Assembly (NCBI GenBank): GCA_022561385.1
Contig: JADFRG010000020.1
Location: 1-52,631, forward strand
Direction: 5' to 3'
Length of the DNA stretch: 52,631 bases
From: Chloroflexota bacterium
Lineage (GTDB): Bacteria; Chloroflexota; Anaerolineae; Anaerolineales; E44-bin32
Below the pieces are notes generated by a model. That model had not been told where the DNA came from. It was given only the letters and a program-made list of their open reading frames with translations, and ran no database searches. The translations under genes were made by a program, and so were the position numbers. Every line of letters begins with the position of its first letter. Position 1 is the stretch's first letter. Positions 8,936 through 16,370 of this stretch are shown one piece after another.

Positions 8936-9640
8936 ATGTTCTCAAGAATTAAATTTGTGGCACTTTCAGCCTTTGTGGTGGTCCTGGCAGCCTGCGGCTC
9001 CGGCGCTGCCGAACAGGAGGATGGATCGGGTGATGGATCTCAGGCGGCGGCAAGCGAGTCCCGCCAGGCCGCTCGACTGGAGCAGGGTGGAGAGCGAGCT
9101 ATGCCGGTTCAAATGCAACTGATGCTCGGCACCCTGCAGTTGGAAAGCACCGATCTGGCGGTGGATTCGAACCAAGCTGCGGAGCTGGTACCCCTATGGA
9201 AAGCGCTGCGCAGTCTGTCAAACAGCGATACTGCCGCTCAAGCAGAGATTGAAGCGGTCATCAACCAGATTCAAGACACCATGACCCCCGAGCAGATCGA
9301 GGCCATCACGGCATTGGAGCTTGCGCAAGAAGATATGCGAACGATCATCCAGGAGCTTGGACTCGAGTTCGGTCCCCCCGAGGGCTTTGAAGGCTCCGGA
9401 GCAGGCGGCTTTTTTCCCGGCGGAGGGGGCCAGTTCGGTGAGGGTGGCGGCGGGCCGTTCGGTGGGGGCGGGCCGCTAGGAGGTTTTCAGGGTGGGGATG
9501 GAAATTTTGATTTCGAAGAGGCGGCCACAGCAAGGGCTGAAGCTGGATTCGAAGGATTTGGCGGTCGAGCGGGCGGTTTCCTCATGGATCCGCTGATCGA
9601 GATGCTGGAGCAGCGAGCCGGTCTTGAAGGCACCACGTAG
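8936..9640 (+). CDS. Lipoprotein with Gly-rich tail, accessory to the efflux pump
   Basis: This 234-residue protein has a lipoprotein signal ending in VVLAAC (lipidated Cys at residue 20). A helical domain follows, rich in Gln/Leu and containing the WKALRSL and MTPEQIEAI motifs (about 55-140), then a Gly/Phe-rich C-terminal third. The MTPEQ element recalls secreted helical stress proteins, but I cannot name the family. ATG 8936 is preceded by AAGGAG at 6 nt; an upstream in-frame ATG (8912) has no such site. It lies 48 bp after the permease on the same strand and is probably the last gene of the pump operon. Confidence 0.75.
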   Translation: MFSRIKFVALSAFVVVLAACGSGAAEQEDGSGDGSQAAASESRQAARLEQGGERAMPVQMQLMLGTLQLESTDLAVDSNQAAELVPLWKALRSLSNSDTAAQAEIEAVINQIQDTMTPEQIEAITALELAQEDMRTIIQELGLEFGPPEGFEGSGAGGFFPGGGGQFGEGGGGPFGGGGPLGGFQGGDGNFDFEEAATARAEAGFEGFGGRAGGFLMDPLIEMLEQRAGLEGTT

Positions 9641-9741
9641 CCAAATCTAATCCCCGGTCCCCCCCCGGATGCGCGTACCATATCATCGACACTGTCAGGC
9701 CGGGCCAACGGATCGAGCCTTCATTTTCAGTCGACATATCA

Positions 9742-9774
9742 TTCATAATTCCTTCATGATTTCTTGATAGGATT
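9742..9774 (+). promoter_or_regulatory. Three 11-bp OmpR/PhoB-type direct repeats before the response regulator
   Basis: Three contiguous 11-bp units, TTCATAATTCC, TTCATGATTTC and TTGATAGGATT, end 29 bp before the regulator start. This matches the tandem half-site arrangement bound by OmpR/PhoB-family proteins and suggests autoregulation. The first unit is repeated exactly upstream of the efflux operon at 5453. Confidence 0.6.
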
Positions 9775-9803
9775 TAGGTGAAGAAGAACTGAGAAATCCA
9801 AAC

Positions 9804-10490
9804 ATGGCCAAGAAGATTATGGTGGTGGATGATGAGCCTCGATTGGTATCCATAGTGGAGGCTTACCTAAAACAGGAAGGTTTCGAGGTGCAAACCGCCT
9901 CCAATGGGCAAGAAGCGCTCTTCGCGGTGCGCGAGAGTAAGCCGGATCTGATCATTCTGGACGTTATGATGCCGGAGATGGACGGCTACGAGTTCATGCG
10001 GCACCATCGAATGGAGGCGGAGACCCCTATCATCTTGCTCACTGCCAAGGTGGAGGAAGACGACAAGGTCATCGGTCTGGAGTTGGGCGCAGACGATTAT
10101 GTAACCAAGCCATTCCGGCCGCGGGAGTTGGTGGCACGGGTGCGAGCGGTCCTGCGTCGATCCGGGCAGACAAGCCCCAAAGCCACGGTCCTACGCGCGG
10201 CGGATGTCATGCTGGATCGCGAGCAGCATACGGTTGAAGTCGGAAAAAAGTACGTGGACCTCACTCCCTCCGAATTTGACCTTTTGGCGGCGTTGATGTC
10301 CGTGCCGGGAAGAGCCTATTCCCGGCTCGAGCTCCTGGATCGGATCCAGGGAGTGGCCTATGAGGGATACGAACGCACGATCGATGTCCACATCAAGAAT
10401 CTACGCTCAAAGATCGAGCAGGTACCCAACGAACCACACTATATTCAGACCGTATATGGAGTCGGATATAGGTTTGTGAGGGCGCAGTGA
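9804..10490 (+). CDS. OmpR-family response regulator
   Basis: This 228-residue protein has a receiver domain with acidic residues D9 and D10, the phospho-acceptor D53 in IILDVMMPEMDG, the switch Thr in ILLTAK and the conserved Lys in VTKPFRP. A C-terminal winged-helix DNA-binding domain (about 130-226) contains LTPSEFDLLAAL and the terminal IQTVYGVGYRF hairpin. Its stop overlaps the kinase start by 4 bp, so the two form a cognate pair. The tandem 11-bp repeats upstream of this operon and of the pump operon are the likely targets. Confidence 0.93.
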   Translation: MAKKIMVVDDEPRLVSIVEAYLKQEGFEVQTASNGQEALFAVRESKPDLIILDVMMPEMDGYEFMRHHRMEAETPIILLTAKVEEDDKVIGLELGADDYVTKPFRPRELVARVRAVLRRSGQTSPKATVLRAADVMLDREQHTVEVGKKYVDLTPSEFDLLAALMSVPGRAYSRLELLDRIQGVAYEGYERTIDVHIKNLRSKIEQVPNEPHYIQTVYGVGYRFVRAQ

Positions 10491-11851
10491 CTATTCATTC
10501 CCTGACCGCCAAGTTGTTACTGGTTTCAGTGATCGTCGGTCTGACTGGCACGGCCATCCTTGCGGTGCTTGCTGCAACTGTGACGGCCGGCGAGTTCGGC
10601 GACTTCATGTTCCGGTACCGGCGCAGCGGCCTGGCGGAGCTGCTCGCCGACCACTATGCCACCAACGGTACCTGGGAAGGTTTGCCTCGCGAGTTCTCCA
10701 ACCGGTCCCTGGCAGGCCCAAGCCCTAGAGCCCTGGGGAAAGCTCCCTTCTTGTCTTTCTTGCTGGTCGACAATACCGGATCGGTGGTTGTGTCGGGGCA
10801 GGGTTACCAGGTCGGAGAACTCGTCCCTGAGGAAGGCCTGTCGGACGGCATCTCCATCGAAGTGGAAGGCGAGAGCGTGGGGGAACTCTATCTTCAAAGT
10901 GGGGCATTCGATGTGGGCCCAGCTGAGCAGATTTTTCTCCGGCGAGTCAACTTCGCGCTTGCGGTGGGCGCCATTGGCGGCACGGCCGCGGCGGTGGTAT
11001 TGGGTATGGTGCTCGCCCGCTCGCTCACAAAGCCACTGCGCGAGCTCACTGCGGGAGCGCGTGCGGTGGCGGCAGGGGAACTGGACACCCAAGTCCCCGT
11101 CCGCTCTTCGGATGAATTGGGAGAACTGGCGGAAGCCTTCAATCAGATGAACGCCGATTTGGCCACCGCTCGCGATCGGCGCAGGCAGCTCACGGCGGAT
11201 GTGGCGCATGAGCTGCGCACCCCGCTCAGTGTCATATTGGGCCATACTGAGGGCATCCGGGACGGTGTGCTTGAGGCCTCCGCGGAGAATCTGGCCATAA
11301 TCCATGAGGAGGCTCAGCGCCTCGAGCGATTGGTGGAGGATCTGAGAATACTCTCGTTGGTAGAGTCCGGCGAACTCTCTCTCGAGCTTGGAGAATACGA
11401 CCCAATGGCGCTGGTGGAAAAGACGGCGGCTTCCTACCGGGCCCTTGCACGAGAGAAGGAGATCGATCTGGAGGTGGTGAGTGACGGTCGGGAGCTCCCG
11501 ACGGTCCGGATTGACATGGATCGGATGGGCCAGGTGTTAGGTAATCTGGTTAGCAACGCGGTGCGTCATACTCCAGAAGGGGGGAGCGTGATCCTGGCCG
11601 CGCATGCGTGGACCGGTGGGGTCGAAATCCAGATCAAAGATAGCGGCGCAGGAATCGACCCCGAGGACCTACCTCATATCTTTGAGCGCTTCTATCGAGC
11701 AGACAAGTCTCGGCAACGGGATGGGGCCGGATCTGGCTTAGGGCTTGCGATCGCTAAATCCCTTACCGAGGCACATGGTGGAACGATCGGAGCGGAGAGC
11801 CAACTGGGTCAGGGGACAACAATTTCGCTTCGGATCCCCAAAGTCGCCTAA
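10487..11851 (+). CDS. Membrane sensor histidine kinase (HAMP-HisKA-HATPase)
   Basis: This 454-residue kinase has a first transmembrane helix (about 9-32), an extracytoplasmic sensor of about 120 residues and a second helix (about 156-180). A HAMP linker, the dimerisation domain with phospho-acceptor H241 in DVAHELRTPLS, and a C-terminal ATPase domain follow, with N-box NLVSNAVRHT and G-boxes DSGAGID and GAGSGLGLAI. It starts at a GTG overlapping the regulator stop (GTGA). The sensor domain has no recognisable ligand-binding family. Its position after the pump and lipoprotein suggests that it senses envelope stress or the pump's substrate. Confidence 0.92.
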   Translation: MTIHSLTAKLLLVSVIVGLTGTAILAVLAATVTAGEFGDFMFRYRRSGLAELLADHYATNGTWEGLPREFSNRSLAGPSPRALGKAPFLSFLLVDNTGSVVVSGQGYQVGELVPEEGLSDGISIEVEGESVGELYLQSGAFDVGPAEQIFLRRVNFALAVGAIGGTAAAVVLGMVLARSLTKPLRELTAGARAVAAGELDTQVPVRSSDELGELAEAFNQMNADLATARDRRRQLTADVAHELRTPLSVILGHTEGIRDGVLEASAENLAIIHEEAQRLERLVEDLRILSLVESGELSLELGEYDPMALVEKTAASYRALAREKEIDLEVVSDGRELPTVRIDMDRMGQVLGNLVSNAVRHTPEGGSVILAAHAWTGGVEIQIKDSGAGIDPEDLPHIFERFYRADKSRQRDGAGSGLGLAIAKSLTEAHGGTIGAESQLGQGTTISLRIPKVA

Positions 11852-11955
11852 CATTCGCAGCCAGATCGGCGGACATTCGGTATAGGTTGAGAGTTATCGG
11901 CACTCGATATGCAACTGTGCCATAATGCATTCGTTGTTCGCGCGAGGAGGCAGTA

Positions 11956-12162
11956 ATGGGAGCCGACCAGCCTGAAGATCGACGCACCGTGCAGCTTAAC
12001 ATGGGCACCCTCTACAGCGAAGCGGTCGAGCTGGTGGGCCAGGAGGAGGCGGATCGCTTATGGAAAAACAATCGCCTAGACAGCGATGAAAGTTGGCCGG
12101 GGAAGTGGGCCAAAGCCATGGAGCTTATCGAAAATCTAAGGTCCTCGAGCGCCGATCAGTAG
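11956..12162 (+). CDS. Small hypothetical protein
   Basis: This 68-residue acidic, soluble protein contains a Trp-centred segment (EADRLWKNNRLDSDESWPGKW) and no signal or membrane helix. GAGGAGG precedes ATG 11956 by 6 nt, and a terminator-like hairpin lies 30 bp downstream, so it looks like a complete short transcription unit just after the kinase gene. I do not recognise the family. The fragment VGQEEADRLWKNNR resembles part of a helix-rich regulatory or antitoxin-like protein only in general character. Confidence 0.55.
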   Translation: MGADQPEDRRTVQLNMGTLYSEAVELVGQEEADRLWKNNRLDSDESWPGKWAKAMELIENLRSSSADQ

Positions 12163-12191
12163 ACTTTCGGTGCAGCGGGGAATATATTTGT

Positions 12192-12222
12192 GGGCCGGTC
12201 TCAGGGCCGGCCCGCTTTCATT
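12192..12222 (+). terminator. Terminator-like hairpin after the small hypothetical gene
   Basis: GGGCCGG (12192-12198) pairs with CCGGCCC (12207-12213) across an 8-nt loop and is followed by GCTTTCATT. It lies between convergent genes and could serve the plus strand. Confidence 0.55.
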
Positions 12223-12272
12223 CTTGGGCTTGAAGCGGTGAACGGGTGCCCGTTCGAAGCGTTAGATCGAAC

Positions 12273-13127
12273 TTAGCGGAGCCCTGTCAACTCTTCGCTG
12301 AGATCCCAGAGCTTCGCGGCGGCCGCTTTGTCGTAGGAGCTTCTCGAAGAGCGGACCTGATTCCCGGCGCTGTAGTATTTTCCGGTAACTTCCTCGAGCT
12401 CGGGCGAACTTGCCAAGAGCAGGGAAGTCCGTGCGCCATACTCGGCGCTTATTCCCGCTCGAAAGACCAGCCAAATTAACGCTCCTAATACAGGATTCGC
12501 GTTCTTCCTTCCCAGCGCGGTCCGCACGAAGCCTGGATGAAGCGCATTGGCCGTTACGCCGGTATCGGCCAGGCGGCGCGCGAGTTCGTAAGTAAACAAC
12601 AGGTTGGCAAGCTTCGATTGCCCGTAGGCGGTCATCGCCCGGTAGCGGCGGGTCGACTGCAGGTCCTCGAAATTGATCCTCGACCTTAGGTGCGCGGTGG
12701 AGGAAACATTAACAATCCGGGCAGGCGCACTTGCGATCAGCAGATCATTGAGCAGCTCGGTCAGCAGGAAGTAGCTCAGGTGATTGAGCGCAAAGGTTTT
12801 CTCGTACCCGTCTTCACTGATCTGACGGGTGAGAAAAAGGCCACCCACATTGTTGACCAGGATATCGAGGCGTGAATATTGATTGAGAACCTGCTCTGCA
12901 AGGGATCGAACTCCAGCCATCGAGCTCATATCGGCTATCAGATAATCGATCCGTGGCGCTTCGGTTTCACGCCGGATAACCTCCACCGACTTGCGCGCGC
13001 GCTCCTCATCTCGTCCACCGAGGATGACGTGGGCTCCGTCGCGTGCTAATCCGAGCGCGGTATGGAATCCGATACCGGAGGTCGCACCTGTCACCAGGGC
13101 CGTTTTTCCAACCAAGTGTCCAGACAT
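12273..13127 (-). CDS. Short-chain dehydrogenase/reductase (retinol dehydrogenase-like)
   Basis: This 284-residue Rossmann-fold enzyme has the cofactor motif TGATSGIG near residues 14-21, NNVGG in place of the usual NNAG (about 92), a serine in IVNVSS (about 141) and the catalytic pair Y-x-x-x-K in AYGQSK (about 170). The RDE pattern after the second strand suggests NADP. Overall it resembles the RDH11-14/WW-domain oxidoreductase group. In bacteria these usually act on unidentified aldehydes or ketones. It is convergent with the small gene at 11956. A possible leaderless start exists (TAAACT ends 7 nt before ATG). Confidence 0.85.
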   Translation of the reverse strand: MSGHLVGKTALVTGATSGIGFHTALGLARDGAHVILGGRDEERARKSVEVIRRETEAPRIDYLIADMSSMAGVRSLAEQVLNQYSRLDILVNNVGGLFLTRQISEDGYEKTFALNHLSYFLLTELLNDLLIASAPARIVNVSSTAHLRSRINFEDLQSTRRYRAMTAYGQSKLANLLFTYELARRLADTGVTANALHPGFVRTALGRKNANPVLGALIWLVFRAGISAEYGARTSLLLASSPELEEVTGKYYSAGNQVRSSRSSYDKAAAAKLWDLSEELTGLR

Positions 13128-13288
13128 GTAGATTAGTTTAACCAGCCCGCGCTTGAAATGTATTAGGGCCTCGTAAGTTCCTGTTCATGGATGCACCCTG
13201 CGCGCATGTTACGCTTGGGTGGTTATCAGTACCGAAATCCGTTGCGCGCGATTCACCCTTAGCGGGCAATTCGCGCAAGGAAGATTCG

Positions 13289-13927
13289 ATGGCAAAACAC
13301 TTCGTATTGGTATCGGGGAACATCGGCACGGGAAAAACCTCGCTCACAAGAAAGCTTGGAGCGCGGCTGGAGTGGGAGACGGCTTACGAATCCGTCGACG
13401 ATAATCCCTATCTGGCGGATTTTTACGCCGATATGCGAAGTTGGGCCTTCTATCTTCAGATCTTCTTCCTGGGGAACCGGGCGCAGCAACACATGGCACT
13501 CGCCAAGTCGGAGGCCTCGGCCATGATCGACCGTTCCATCTATGAGGACGCGGAGATTTTTGCCAGGGCCGCCCTGGAACTCGGCACTGTCACAGACCGA
13601 GACTACTCGACCTACCGTCAGCTTTTTGATCTCGTGGTAGGCCTGCTGCCGACGCCGGATCTGTTGATTTATCTGAAAGCACCCGTTCCAGAACTCATGC
13701 GCCGAATTCGGGCCCGCCGACGAGACATGGAGGGAGGGGTGACGGAGGATTACCTGGCTTTGCTAGAAAAATACTACGAGCAGTGGATGGAAAGATTCGA
13801 TCTCTGTCCGACGCTCACAATCCGCACTGACGATTTGGACTTCGTGCACCGTCCTGGCCACCTGGATATCGTTGTCGATCGGATAAAGGATAAGTTGGCA
13901 GGAAAAGAGGAAATCGCCTTCCCCTAG
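13289..13927 (+). CDS. Deoxynucleoside kinase
   Basis: This 212-residue cytosolic kinase has a P-loop in SGNIGTGKTSL (about residues 9-19), a catalytic-type EDRSIYED-like segment here reading DRSIYEDAEIF, and an Arg-rich lid (RRIRARRRDME). This is the layout of bacterial deoxyadenosine/deoxyguanosine kinases, which salvage deoxynucleosides to dNMPs. The base specificity is not determined. ATG 13289 has AAGGAAG upstream; the frame extends further 5' but without a ribosome-binding site. Confidence 0.85.
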   Translation: MAKHFVLVSGNIGTGKTSLTRKLGARLEWETAYESVDDNPYLADFYADMRSWAFYLQIFFLGNRAQQHMALAKSEASAMIDRSIYEDAEIFARAALELGTVTDRDYSTYRQLFDLVVGLLPTPDLLIYLKAPVPELMRRIRARRRDMEGGVTEDYLALLEKYYEQWMERFDLCPTLTIRTDDLDFVHRPGHLDIVVDRIKDKLAGKEEIAFP

Positions 13928-13948
13928 GGTCAAATCCGCCGCACCGCA

Positions 13949-13979
13949 TTTACTCCTTTTTTACACCGCTAATAAATCC
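13949..13979 (+). promoter_or_regulatory. Possible 11-bp-period repeats before the DUF5666-type gene
   Basis: TTTACTCC and TTTACACC occur exactly 11 bp apart, followed at the same phase by AATAAATCC. The spacing resembles the OmpR-type repeats at 5453 and 9742, but the half-site sequence differs. It lies 58-89 bp before the exported repeat protein. Confidence 0.25.
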
Positions 13980-14037
13980 CCATAGCGCCCCTCCCGCATC
14001 ATAAGCACTAATTCAAGGAAACGGGAGGTATATCAAG

Positions 14038-15231
14038 ATGAACAAGTTGCGCATAGCCACAATAATAGTTCTAGCAGTTTCGTTGCTGGTGCCCGCCGCC
14101 GCTTACGCTCAGGAGGATTCTCCTGAACGGCCCGAGCACGGAATCCGAGCCGCGGGCGAAATTACGGGAGTAGTTCCGGGACAGGGAACGTTTACCCTTA
14201 CGTCGCGCCAGGGCGAGGACTTCAAATTTCAGACCAACGACCGTACCAAGTTCAGAAGTCCGAACGGATCGGTGGAAGACATCCACGATCTCAAGAAGGG
14301 CATGAAGGCCCTGGTGGTGGCCACGGAGCAGGACGATGGCACGCTGCTCGCCCTGATGGTAGCTGCTGGGCAGCCGGACGACCTGCCAGATGGGCAGCGG
14401 CTCGGTGGGGTGATTGAGACCGTCGGTCTGGACACCCAGTCCTTCACCTTAAAGCCTCGAGACGGTGAGACCGTCCGAATTCAAGTCGGCGAGCGCACGA
14501 AGTACCGCGGCGAAGGCATCGAAGGCCTCGGTGATCTTGAGCCTGGGATGCACGCCAGAGTCATGGTGATCGAGCAGGACGAGGGTGGCCTGATGGCGCT
14601 GCTTGTGGCAGCCGGCAAGCCGAAGGATCGACCGGAAGTCATCAAATTGGGCGGCGAGATCACAGGCGTGGTCCCCGGACAGGGCACCTTTACTCTCCTG
14701 GGCCGCGAAGGCGAAGAAATCGAGATTTCAACCAACGATCGCACAAAGTTCCGGAGTGAGGATGGGTCGGTGCAGACCATCCACGATCTCAAGCAGGGCA
14801 TGAAGGCGATGGTCGGCGCGGTGAGGCAGGACGATGGCCAATTGCTGGCGCTCGTCGTGGCCATTGGCAATCCAGGCGATCGGCCGGACCGGCCTGAGCT
14901 GGACGTCAAAGCGGTCGGCGAAGTGGTCGCCAAAGGCGATCGCTCGTTCACTCTTCAGACCCGAGACGGCGAGCGCATCTCGTTCGCCGTGAGCGAAAAC
15001 ACGCGCTACAAAGGTATCGGAGGTTTCGGCGAGCTCGAGGTCGGCATGATGGCCGCAGTGGGCGCCAAGGACACCGATGAGGGTCTGCTGGCGGTTTTCG
15101 TGGGAGCGAGAAACGCGGACGATCGTCCGCATCGTGATCCGCAGGATCGTCCGGAAGATCGCCCAGAGGGCAGACCCGATCGTAGAGGTCCGGGTCAGGA
15201 CCAGGGTGGAGAAAACGAAGTCAGCGCCTAG
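14038..15231 (+). CDS. Secreted protein with four tandem DUF5666-type domains
   Basis: This 397-residue protein has a signal peptide ending AAAYAQ (cleavage near residue 24). Four beta-barrel-like units start near residues 39, 121, 203 and 291, each with the pattern GEITGV...G-x-FTL...DG..-I-x-V-x-x-x-TK(Y/F)R...DL-x-x-GM-x-A. A charged Asp/Arg/Pro-rich tail ends the protein. Units 1 and 3 are more alike (GVVPGQGTFTL in both) than they are like units 2 and 4, suggesting duplication of a two-domain block. AACGGGAGG precedes ATG 14038. Function is unknown. The OB-like repeat architecture suggests ligand or ion binding outside the cell. Confidence 0.8.
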   Translation: MNKLRIATIIVLAVSLLVPAAAYAQEDSPERPEHGIRAAGEITGVVPGQGTFTLTSRQGEDFKFQTNDRTKFRSPNGSVEDIHDLKKGMKALVVATEQDDGTLLALMVAAGQPDDLPDGQRLGGVIETVGLDTQSFTLKPRDGETVRIQVGERTKYRGEGIEGLGDLEPGMHARVMVIEQDEGGLMALLVAAGKPKDRPEVIKLGGEITGVVPGQGTFTLLGREGEEIEISTNDRTKFRSEDGSVQTIHDLKQGMKAMVGAVRQDDGQLLALVVAIGNPGDRPDRPELDVKAVGEVVAKGDRSFTLQTRDGERISFAVSENTRYKGIGGFGELEVGMMAAVGAKDTDEGLLAVFVGARNADDRPHRDPQDRPEDRPEGRPDRRGPGQDQGGENEVSA

Positions 15232-15253
15232 GGGAACGACTAACAGATAGGAC

Positions 15254-15287
15254 AATGGGCTGCCTAATTGGGCAGCCCATTGCTCTT
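15254..15287 (+). terminator. Terminator after the DUF5666-type gene
   Basis: A perfect 11-bp stem (AATGGGCTGCC, 15254-15264, with GGCAGCCCATT, 15271-15281) and a 6-nt loop are followed by GCTCTT. It lies 22 bp after the stop codon and between convergent genes. Confidence 0.75.
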
Positions 15288-15339
15288 AATAGAAGGATTC
15301 GCCCCCAGGGTGCGGGCGCAAATCCGCACAACCAATAAT

Positions 15340-16191
15340 TCACGTCGCGTTGAGCTTCAACCATCTCTCCTGGATCACGAGCGCATCGTCCTCCATGATC
15401 GGACTTTCACACATTATGCGTCCACCGCACCCTTCGTCATGAAGCGCTCGGAGCAAACCACCCAAATCGAAGTCGGACTCTGCCAGCATCAAGTGATTCT
15501 GTTCCCCTTTGGGGCCGTACTCGATTCCCGAAAGATGTATATGCATACGTTTGAGGGCGCGGGCCCCCAGCGCCTTCTTATACCGCTTGATAACCTCAGT
15601 CCACTCGTCGTACGAATTGCGCGTACCGTCTCCCGCCCGGGCATGAAGATGTGAGAAATCTACGCATGGCTCGACGCCCTCAATTTCCCGCGACATTTCT
15701 AACGCATCCTGCAGGCTGCCCAGGAGCGCGCCCTTCCCCATGGTCTCCGGTCGGAGGGTGGCAGGGTTGTCCGCCGCGCGCAGCTCATCCACGCACCCCT
15801 GTAGACGCGGAATGGCCTTCTCAAGCACTTCTTCTGGCGCACGCCCGAAGTAGGACCCGGGGTGGAAAATGATGTCGGTGGCGCCCGCCAAATTTCCGTA
15901 ATGAGCGGCGTCCATGAGCCGCTTGCGGCTCTTGGGCCATTCGTCATCATCCGCATTGAGATTAATGAAGTAGGGCGCGTGTACGCTGAGCGCCACGTCG
16001 TGGTCGGCGCCGGCCTCCTTGATCAACGCGCAAGTCTCCTCTTTAACACGAACGGACCGCACCCAACCGATCTCGAAGGCTTCCAGGCCGAGTTCACGCA
16101 GCCGCATAACTGCACCGACCGCTCCGCCCGGCTTCTTCGGTGCCGAGCGAGGTGTTCCGACGGTACCTATCCGAAATTTCGGTCTGGCCAC
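15340..16191 (-). CDS. AP endonuclease family 2 (Nfo-like TIM barrel)
   Basis: This 283-residue TIM-barrel protein carries the metal ligands of endonuclease IV in order: VHAPYF, FHPGSYFG, PETMG, VDFSHLHAR, HIHLSG and a final CESPI. These would bind three zinc ions that cleave the phosphodiester at abasic sites in base-excision repair. The sequence is slightly shorter and more diverged than classic Nfo, so another sugar-phosphate-type isomerase of the same fold is possible. It shares no operon with the kinase gene at 16371, because a terminator separates them. Confidence 0.8.
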   Translation of the reverse strand: MARPKFRIGTVGTPRSAPKKPGGAVGAVMRLRELGLEAFEIGWVRSVRVKEETCALIKEAGADHDVALSVHAPYFINLNADDDEWPKSRKRLMDAAHYGNLAGATDIIFHPGSYFGRAPEEVLEKAIPRLQGCVDELRAADNPATLRPETMGKGALLGSLQDALEMSREIEGVEPCVDFSHLHARAGDGTRNSYDEWTEVIKRYKKALGARALKRMHIHLSGIEYGPKGEQNHLMLAESDFDLGGLLRALHDEGCGGRIMCESPIMEDDALVIQERWLKLNAT

Positions 16192-16316
16192 TACTTCTCT
16201 CCCGGTTCAGGATCGGGTCCCACGGATCGAATTCTAACCTGCGTTAGGCGGCCTAATTTCCCGATTTCCTGAGCCGGATCCTTCGGCCCCGGCGGTAGCT
16301 GTTGGGCCGCAAACCG

Positions 16317-16345
16317 AAATAAAAAGACCGCCGGTTCGGGCGGTC
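16317..16345 (-). terminator. Rho-independent terminator of the GAF histidine kinase gene
   Basis: Read on the minus strand, GACCGCC and GGCGGTC (16339-16345 and 16326-16332) form a 7-bp stem with a 6-nt loop followed by TCTTTTT-like tail sequence (TTTTTATTT). It lies 26 bp past the kinase stop. Confidence 0.8.
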
Positions 16346-16370
16346 CATGCGGCATGAGCTCGGCGAATGC

